Shown: piece by piece, positions 51,648 through 57,614 of the stretch | Layout of the letters: each line of letters begins with the position of its first letter | How positions within the stretch are numbered: the first letter of the stretch is position 1 | Source of the DNA: Paenibacillus alvei | GTDB lineage: Bacteria; Bacillota; Bacilli; Paenibacillales; NBRC-103111 | DNA: 57,614 bases | Direction of reading: 5' to 3' | Assembly (NCBI GenBank): GCA_945881905.1 | Contig: CAMCVV010000009.1 | Span: 1 to 57,614 of the forward strand | Made by a program: the position numbers and the translations under genes | The notes under the pieces: generated by a model | The model's database searches: none | The model's input: only the letters and a program-made list of their open reading frames with translations | Told to the model about the DNA's origin: nothing

Positions 51648-51766
51648 CGCATACTCGCTTTCTCGACATCGCTTGCAGTTCATTCCATCCGCTTATACCA
51701 GAAGCTGTGCACAATGGGTAACCGCTATGCCGTTCGTATTAGACTAGATGCTCACTTCCATTGTAT

Positions 51767-51795
51767 GGGACACCTTAGGGTGTTTATGTTAAAAT
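51767..51795 (+). promoter_or_regulatory. Promoter of dnaE with an inverted repeat in the spacer
   Basis: GGGACA (51767-51772) and TG-T-TAAAAT (-10 at 51790-51795) are 17 bp apart. ACACC-TTAG-GGTGT (51770-51783) is a perfect inverted repeat between the two elements and could be a regulator site. Confidence 0.5.
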
Positions 51796-51829
51796 GTAAA
51801 CAACGTTATATGCGTAGGGAGAGGTCGTC

Positions 51830-54800
51830 ATGCAATCGTTTGTGCATCTGCATGTTCATAGTGAATACAGCTTGTTAGATGGTGCAGCACGTATAGAGCA
51901 GTTGGTAGGTCGCGCGCACGAACTCGGCATGACTTCACTTGCACTGACAGATCACGGCGTCATGTATGGGGCTATGGCTTTCTATAAAGCGTGTGTGAAC
52001 AAAGGCATTCAACCGATACTTGGTTGCGAAGTGTATGTGACTGCAGGTTCACTGAGAGATAAACCCAAAAAACAAGACCAGCCGATGTATCGTTTGATTT
52101 TACTTGCGCGGTCTATCGAAGGTTATCAGAATGTTATGAAACTATGCTCTATTGCTCAACTCGAAGGCTTCCATCACAAACCAAGAATCGATTACGCTCA
52201 TCTTGCTCAATATGCCAAGGGGTTAATTGCTTTAAGTGCTTGTATGAGTGGCGAAGTGTCTCAGCACTTGCTTCATGATCGACGAGAAGAAGCTACAGCA
52301 GCGGCACGAAGCTACCAAGCCATCTTCGGCGAAGACTTCTATCTAGAAATTCAAGATCATGGGTTATGGGAACAAAAGAAAGTCATGCAAGCGATGGTCG
52401 AGTTGAGTATAGACACTCAGATTCCACTCATTGCTACGAATGATGTTCATTATATTCACCAACACGATGCAGATGTTCAAGACGTGTTATTATGTATTGG
52501 TACAAGCAAGATCAAAGAAGACACGAATCGCATCAAAATGTTGAGTACCCAGATGTATCTAAAAAGCGCTGCAGAAATGCATCAATTGTTTGCACACATC
52601 CCAGAAGCATGTGCAAATACAGCTGTTGTCGCACAAAAGTGTAAGCTAACACTTGCCTTCCATCAATCCATATTACCTCAATATCGACCGCTACCTGAGG
52701 AAATGAATGCGGATGCTTATCTAGAGTATTTATGTAAACAAGGATTGGAATCACGTTATGCCCACAGGGATGAATGGCAGCAAACGCATTCAGAATTTAG
52801 AACAAACATCGAACAGCGCTTAAGTTATGAACTGCATACGATTTGTTCGATGGGGTTTTCTGATTATTTTCTAATTGTGTGGGATTTTATTCGTTTTGCA
52901 CACGAGCAACACATTCGAACAGGTCCAGGCCGAGGTTCTTCCGCAGGCAGCTTGGTCGCTTATGTGCTTCAGATCACCGACGTAGACCCTATTAAGTATC
53001 GGTTATTGTTCGAGCGATTCTTGAATCCTGAGCGGATCTCTATGCCTGATATCGATATTGATTTCACGGATGAGCGCCGAGACGAAGTAATCCGTTATGT
53101 AGTGCGTAAATACGGCCGTGAGCATGTAGCGCAAATCATTACATTTGGAACGATGGCAGCTAAAGCAGCAATTCGAGATGTAGGTAGAGTGTTGAATATG
53201 CCTTATGCAGACGTTGACCGAGCAGCCAAAGCCATTCCTCAGCAGATCGGGATGACGTTAGCTGAAGCTTGGAAAACAAGCACGGAATTGCAGACGCTCG
53301 TAGCGCAACGGCCTGCGGTAAAGCAGCTTCTTGAGCTGGCACAGCAAGTCGAAGGAATGCCTCGCCATGTTTCTACACACGCTGCAGGCATCGTGATTTC
53401 ACGCGAACCGCTCACCACATACACACCGCTCCAATTAGGCAATGAGGATGCTTCTTTGACCCAATACACAATGGAGCATTTGGAATCAATTGGTTTATTG
53501 AAGATGGATTTTCTAGGACTTCGTACGCTTTCGATTATTGATCGAACATTGCAAAGTATGGAACAACTTGAACAGATTTCTATGAACCTTTCCCAACTTG
53601 ATATGGATCAAGACCCTTTGACGTATGCATGTCTCAGTCAAGGTGACACCACAGGTGTATTCCAACTTGAATCCCAAGGTGTGCGCAGAGTACTGAAAGA
53701 ATTGAAACCTTCGTGCTTTGAAGATATGATATCTGTTCTAGCGTTATACCGGCCCGGTCCTATGGACTTCATACCTCAGTTTATTCAAACCAAGCACGGT
53801 CTTATTCCTGCAGTGTATCCACATCCATCATTAGAACCTATTTTGCGAGATACGTATGGGATTATTGTATATCAAGAACAAATTATGCAAATTGCTTCGT
53901 ATATGGCAGGCTTTAGCTTGGGTCAAGCGGATTTATTGCGACGAGCTGTATCGAAGAAGAAGCGGGAAATTCTAGACGAGCAACGTGCTCATTTCGTAGA
54001 TGGTGCAACAAGGAAGGGCTTCACTGCTGAAGAAGCTCATCATGTCTATGATATGATTGTCAGATTTGCTGATTATGGTTTCCCGCGTGCGCATGCTACG
54101 GCTTATGGTGTGTTAGCTTTCCAAACCGCTTACTTGAAAGCTCATTATCCTGCTCACTTCATGGCATCGATGATGACTGCTGTGATAAGCAATCAAAGGA
54201 AGCTAGCTGAATATACGGATGAATGCCGAAGAATGAAGATTCCTGTATGGCCTCCAGACATCAATCACAGTGGCATAGTATTTACGCCTATGAAGCAACA
54301 AGATTCAAGTGCGATTCAATTCGGACTTGCTGCGATTAAGAACGTAGGTGTACAAGCAATTGAATCGATACTCGAAGAGCGTTCAAAAAAACCATTCCTG
54401 CATCTGTTGGATTTTTGCCAAAGGGTAGATTTGCGTGTCTGTAATAAGCGAGTGATTGAATCGTTGATTCTTGTAGGTGCGTTCGATCGATTGTTGCATC
54501 ACCGTGCACAGTTATTGGTCATCCTCGATGAAACGATACATGTAGCAACCAAATGGCGCAAGGAAAGTGAGGATTTCCAGTTGCATTTAGATGGCTTTCA
54601 AGAAGAGCCACTCGATGATATCGAAGTTCCTCATGTGGAACCGATGCATCCTACACAGCAACTCGAGATCGAGCGAGAATTGCTAGGCATGTACATATCT
54701 GGGCACCCGCTTGATGCGTATACATTGCTATCTCGTGAGATGGAACTTGATCCTATTCATGATTTATTGGAGATGGCAGATCAAGAAGAAGTCCTAGTCA

Positions 54801-55444
54801 TCGGAATGGTTTTATCGTGCAAGTCGATTCTTACGAAGAAGGGCTCCACGATGGCTTTCGTAGAACTCGAAGATCGCATTGATAAAGTAGAAGTGGTCTT
54901 CTTCCCCGAATCGTGGAAGCAATACGCAGGACTGCTGAATAAGGGGCAGCTTGTTTTGCTTCGCGCAAAAGTGCAACTGCAAGATGAAGAATCGCTGAAA
55001 CTGTTAGCGATTCAGCTTTGCACACTCGACGACACAGTGAACGTCGAGCAGATGGTGCAGCAGTCGCGACGAAGCGTAGCGACTTCACGCGCGCGTAATC
55101 GCGTATCGACTGCTGCTCTTAACGATGCGCCTCAAGCTTCGCTTAGCCGCAATCGCACCGCTAGCTCGCGTGGGCTAGCTGCGCCTAATAACCCAGTTAA
55201 CACATCTGCATCAGAACAACAGCGCGTATTTATCCGAATTACGGAAAATAACGAGCAAGCCCATAAACTTTTACAGTTAAAAACATTGCTCAGCCTGCAT
55301 CCTGGAACACTCACAGTCGTTCTATTCTATGAAATGAGTAAACGTCGGATTGCATTACAAGATAACTACTGTGTCAAGCCTTCCCCAGCATTATTTCGAC
55401 AAATTGAATTGATTCTAGGAGCCAACACAGTGAAGGTCAAGTAA
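51830..55444 (+). CDS. dnaE: DNA polymerase III subunit alpha DnaE
   Basis: A 1204-residue replicative polymerase; in Bacillales DnaE extends primers on the lagging strand beside PolC. The PHP domain (1-275) begins FVHLHVHSEYSLLDGAARIEQL. The polymerase core includes GPGRGSSAGSL and PDIDIDFTDERRDEVI (about 406-421, catalytic Asp residues), then HVSTHAAGIVIS and ALYRPGPMDFIPQFI. An OB-fold lies near 985-1060. It is about 90 residues longer than B. subtilis DnaE, in part through a low-complexity Ser/Arg/Ala/Asn linker at about 1067-1127 encoded by locally GC-rich DNA. Ribosome site GGGAGAGG. Confidence 0.96.
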   Translation: MQSFVHLHVHSEYSLLDGAARIEQLVGRAHELGMTSLALTDHGVMYGAMAFYKACVNKGIQPILGCEVYVTAGSLRDKPKKQDQPMYRLILLARSIEGYQNVMKLCSIAQLEGFHHKPRIDYAHLAQYAKGLIALSACMSGEVSQHLLHDRREEATAAARSYQAIFGEDFYLEIQDHGLWEQKKVMQAMVELSIDTQIPLIATNDVHYIHQHDADVQDVLLCIGTSKIKEDTNRIKMLSTQMYLKSAAEMHQLFAHIPEACANTAVVAQKCKLTLAFHQSILPQYRPLPEEMNADAYLEYLCKQGLESRYAHRDEWQQTHSEFRTNIEQRLSYELHTICSMGFSDYFLIVWDFIRFAHEQHIRTGPGRGSSAGSLVAYVLQITDVDPIKYRLLFERFLNPERISMPDIDIDFTDERRDEVIRYVVRKYGREHVAQIITFGTMAAKAAIRDVGRVLNMPYADVDRAAKAIPQQIGMTLAEAWKTSTELQTLVAQRPAVKQLLELAQQVEGMPRHVSTHAAGIVISREPLTTYTPLQLGNEDASLTQYTMEHLESIGLLKMDFLGLRTLSIIDRTLQSMEQLEQISMNLSQLDMDQDPLTYACLSQGDTTGVFQLESQGVRRVLKELKPSCFEDMISVLALYRPGPMDFIPQFIQTKHGLIPAVYPHPSLEPILRDTYGIIVYQEQIMQIASYMAGFSLGQADLLRRAVSKKKREILDEQRAHFVDGATRKGFTAEEAHHVYDMIVRFADYGFPRAHATAYGVLAFQTAYLKAHYPAHFMASMMTAVISNQRKLAEYTDECRRMKIPVWPPDINHSGIVFTPMKQQDSSAIQFGLAAIKNVGVQAIESILEERSKKPFLHLLDFCQRVDLRVCNKRVIESLILVGAFDRLLHHRAQLLVILDETIHVATKWRKESEDFQLHLDGFQEEPLDDIEVPHVEPMHPTQQLEIERELLGMYISGHPLDAYTLLSREMELDPIHDLLEMADQEEVLVIGMVLSCKSILTKKGSTMAFVELEDRIDKVEVVFFPESWKQYAGLLNKGQLVLLRAKVQLQDEESLKLLAIQLCTLDDTVNVEQMVQQSRRSVATSRARNRVSTAALNDAPQASLSRNRTASSRGLAAPNNPVNTSASEQQRVFIRITENNEQAHKLLQLKTLLSLHPGTLTVVLFYEMSKRRIALQDNYCVKPSPALFRQIELILGANTVKVK

Positions 55445-55463
55445 GTACTTAGGATTTGTTTTG

Positions 55464-55493
55464 TTGTCATGTCAAGTAAAGTTATGATATTAT
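55464..55493 (+). promoter_or_regulatory. Promoter for the DUF2007-like gene and accDA
   Basis: TTGTCA (55464-55469) and TATTAT (55488-55493, preceded by TG) are 18 bp apart, 73 bp before the 55567 start. No FapR-like operator was recognised. Confidence 0.5.
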
Positions 55494-55566
55494 AAGGCAA
55501 ACCTTAAATATCGCTCTACACTATTATCATATACAGATTAAGCTACATCGGCACAGGAGGTTTTTC

Positions 55567-55755
55567 ATGTGGAAAGTTATTTATATTGCTCCCTCGTCAA
55601 GAGTTGCAGAGCGAATTAATGAAAAACTAACTGAAGAAGGCTTTCTGGTTAAATTAAGAGCAACTAGCTTATCGAAGAATCAATTCGAAATTCTCGTTCC
55701 TGAAGGTGAACTTGACGAAGTTCAAGAAGTGTTAAATTCTATTTTACATAGATAG
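55567..55755 (+). CDS. Small DUF2007-like protein between dnaE and accD
   Basis: A 62-residue single-domain protein, WKVIYIAPSSRVAERI then KLTEEGFLVKLRA and FEILVPEGELDEVQEVL. This beta-alpha-beta pattern resembles the DUF2007 (putative signal-transducing, PII-like) fold. The role is unknown. ACAGGAGG gives a strong ribosome site. It lies 66 nt before accD and probably shares its transcript, which would link it to fatty-acid synthesis. Confidence 0.75.
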   Translation: MWKVIYIAPSSRVAERINEKLTEEGFLVKLRATSLSKNQFEILVPEGELDEVQEVLNSILHR

Positions 55756-55821
55756 TATGTATGTAAAGTGCAGTAAAAGATCTAGCTTATTTCGAGATTA
55801 TGAGGTTTACGAGGTGAACAT

Positions 55822-56676
55822 GTGTTAAAAGATTTATTTCAAAAGCGGAAGTACGCTACCATTCCTTCAGAACAAACAAAGCGAGATATACCTGAAGGAC
55901 TCATGAATAAATGCCCGAGATGCAGTACTATTCAAACCAGCAAAGAGTTAGAGAAGAATCTCTTAGTATGCCACGCGTGTCATTATCATTTCAAGCTGAA
56001 TGCTGTAGATCGCATCCAAATGACATTGGATGAAGGTTCTTTTGATGAATATGACAAGTTTATGATTTCTGAAGATCCTTTGATGTTTCCAGAATATCCA
56101 AGTAAACTTCAAAAAGCTAAAATAACGACTGGACTTCAAGATGCGATCCTTACAGGTGAAGGCACAATTGGAGGTTTCCCTGTTGTGATCGGTGTGATGA
56201 GCTTTGATTTTATGGGAGGCTCATTAGGATCAGTTGTTGGTGAGAAGATCACAAGTGCGATCGAGAAAGCGATCCAAAAGCAATATCCCGTCATTATTTT
56301 TTCGACATCTGGCGGAGCGAGAATGCAAGAAAGCATCTTGAGTTTAATGCAGATGGCCAAAACAAGCAGTGCAGTATCTAGACTAGGAGAAGCAGGGATA
56401 TTGTATATTTCTGTCATTACCGATCCTACGTTTGGTGGAGTGTCTGCAAGTTTTGCAATGCTAGGTGATATTATTATTGCAGAACCAGAAAGCTCATTCG
56501 GGTTTACAGGTAGGCGCGTCATCGAACAAACAATTCGACAAAAACTTCCCGATAATTTCCAAACTGCAGAGTTCAATCTCAAACATGGTCAATTGGATAA
56601 AGTTGTGCATCGCAAAGATGTGAAAGCTTTATTAACTAAACTACTGGAAATGCATGAAACAAGGAGTGAAAGTTAA
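55822..56676 (+). CDS. accD: Acetyl-CoA carboxylase carboxyltransferase subunit beta AccD
   Basis: A 284-residue subunit that with AccA moves the carboxyl group from biotin to acetyl-CoA, making malonyl-CoA. The zinc ribbon is complete (Cys31, Cys34, Cys50, Cys53), followed by the carboxyltransferase core with GGSLGSVVGEKI, STSGGARMQE and DPTFGGVSASFAMLGDI. The start is GTG 55822 after GAGGTGA. accA follows its stop directly. Confidence 0.96.
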   Translation: MLKDLFQKRKYATIPSEQTKRDIPEGLMNKCPRCSTIQTSKELEKNLLVCHACHYHFKLNAVDRIQMTLDEGSFDEYDKFMISEDPLMFPEYPSKLQKAKITTGLQDAILTGEGTIGGFPVVIGVMSFDFMGGSLGSVVGEKITSAIEKAIQKQYPVIIFSTSGGARMQESILSLMQMAKTSSAVSRLGEAGILYISVITDPTFGGVSASFAMLGDIIIAEPESSFGFTGRRVIEQTIRQKLPDNFQTAEFNLKHGQLDKVVHRKDVKALLTKLLEMHETRSES

Positions 56677-57614
56677 GTGGCCAATGAATTGATGTTCGAG
56701 AAGCCTCTAGCAGAATTGAGAGGCAAAATTGAAGAACTACGCAAATTCGGTAATGCGAAACAAATCGATTTCTCAGACGAAATTCGTCGTTTAGAAGATA
56801 GATTTATTCAACTAGAACAAGAATTATACATGAATTTGACAGCAGCTCAAAAAATGCAAATTGCGAGACACCCGCAAAGACCGACGACATCGGATTATAT
56901 TCAAGCGCTATTTACAGATTTCATTGAATTACATGGTGATCGCGTATATGGCGACGATTTAGCAATCGTAGGTGGAATTGCCAAGTTGAATGGTGTCACT
57001 GTTACGGTCATTGGTCATCAGAAAGGGAAAGACACCAAAGATAATATAGCTAGACATTTCGGCAGTCCTCATCCTGAAGGATTTCGCAAGGCACTCAGAC
57101 TCATGCAGCAAGCGAATAAATTCAAACGCCCGATCATCACACTGATAGATACCAAAGGCGCTTATCCAGGCAATGCAGCTGAAGAGCGTGGGCAAGGTGA
57201 AGCAATTGCGCGGAATTTATTCGAGATGGCATCCTTCAGTGTTCCCATCGTCAGTATCATCATTGGCGAAGGTGGAAGCGGCGGTGCGTTAGCACTAGGT
57301 GTTGGTAACAAAGTATTAATGCTTGAGAATGCCATTTACTCTGTGATAAGTCCCGAAGGAGCAGCTTCAATTCTTTACAAAGATGCATCCAAATCTATTC
57401 ACGCTGCTGAAGCAATGAAGATTACAGCTGATCATATATTAGAACTTGGAGTGATCGATGGGATTATAGCAGAACCTTATGGTGGTGCTCATCGAGATGT
57501 CCCCCTGCAAATGGAAATATTCAAGAAAGCGGTATGGGAGCAATTACAGCCGTTACTTACACTATCAGACAACGAAATCAGAGACCAACGATACCAGAAA
57601 TTCAGAAATATGGG
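56677..57614 (+). CDS. accA: Acetyl-CoA carboxylase carboxyltransferase subunit alpha AccA (truncated by window end)
   Basis: The frame starts at GTG 56677, immediately after the accD TAA (AAGGAG 11 nt upstream), and runs open to the window edge, giving 312 complete codons. The N-terminus [21 protein letters not shown] is typical. The core has [53 protein letters not shown] and [15 protein letters not shown]. The family is about 315-325 residues, so only the last few are missing. In B. subtilis pfkA and pyk follow. Confidence 0.96.
   Translation, partial: MANELMFEKPLAELRGKIEELRKFGNAKQIDFSDEIRRLEDRFIQLEQELYMNLTAAQKMQIARHPQRPTTSDYIQALFTDFIELHGDRVYGDDLAIVGGIAKLNGVTVTVIGHQKGKDTKDNIARHFGSPHPEGFRKALRLMQQANKFKRPIITLIDTKGAYPGNAAEERGQGEAIARNLFEMASFSVPIVSIIIGEGGSGGALALGVGNKVLMLENAIYSVISPEGAASILYKDASKSIHAAEAMKITADHILELGVIDGIIAEPYGGAHRDVPLQMEIFKKAVWEQLQPLLTLSDNEIRDQRYQKFRNM

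Noticed and set aside
56136-56582. 148-codon minus-strand frame opposite accD
   Set aside because: Shadow of the strongly conserved AccD core.

Overview
The window looks like chromosome of an endospore-forming, low-GC Gram-positive bacterium of the Bacillales, most likely Paenibacillaceae. Reasons: a cotJABC spore-coat operon, sporulation membrane genes ytrH/ytrI, and five tandem YheC/YheD ATP-grasp genes. The right end has the order ytoI - ytpI - ytrI - ytrH - dnaE - accD - accA, close to Bacillus subtilis but without nrnA. There are strong AGGAGG-type ribosome sites and many TTG/GTG starts. No rRNA, tRNA, CRISPR, phage or intact insertion sequence was seen.

Layout. 1-2.7 kb: a possible structured RNA, an SDR protein lacking the usual catalytic Tyr/Lys, and an NlpC/P60 lipoprotein. 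2.7-5.3 kb: molybdenum cofactor genes (moeB and a MoaD-MoaE fusion) divergent from a small molybdopterin-binding-like protein. 5.3-11 kb: YunD-like phosphoesterase, uppP, an MMPL exporter and radical-SAM yfkAB, all rightward. 11-12.4 kb: cotJABC. 12.4-17.1 kb: a BmrA-like ABC exporter, then an IclR regulator with an SDR and an FAH-family enzyme. 17.3-23.2 kb: two divergent XRE regulators, sbcDC (SbcC without a Cys zinc hook) and a pirin gene behind a perfect 8-3-8 operator. 23.6-27.6 kb: sulfate ABC transporter cysT-cysW-cysA-sbp. 27.6-31.9 kb: a membrane pair (bis-heme ferric-reductase-like protein plus a His-rich partner) divergent from a two-component system. 31.9-35.8 kb: nagA with its RpiR regulator, a HAD phosphatase and an RND-pump remnant. 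35.9-42.2 kb: a zinc-ribbon protein and the L-rhamnose operon (fused aldolase/dehydrogenase, isomerase, kinase, DeoR regulator), with one tandem repeat in front of it and another inside it. 42.2-48.4 kb: five YheC/YheD genes. 48.5-57.6 kb: ytoI, ytpI, ytrI, ytrH, dnaE, a small DUF2007-like gene, accD and a truncated accA.

Functional links. The rhamnose operon takes L-rhamnose to dihydroxyacetone phosphate and lactate; its transporter and mutarotase are not here. cotJ, the YheC/YheD array and ytrHI all point to the sporulation mother cell. The heme membrane pair with its divergent sensor kinase and the YheC/YheD array are the most promising targets for new biology. Start codons were chosen from ribosome-site spacing; every function is read by eye from motifs, without database searches.
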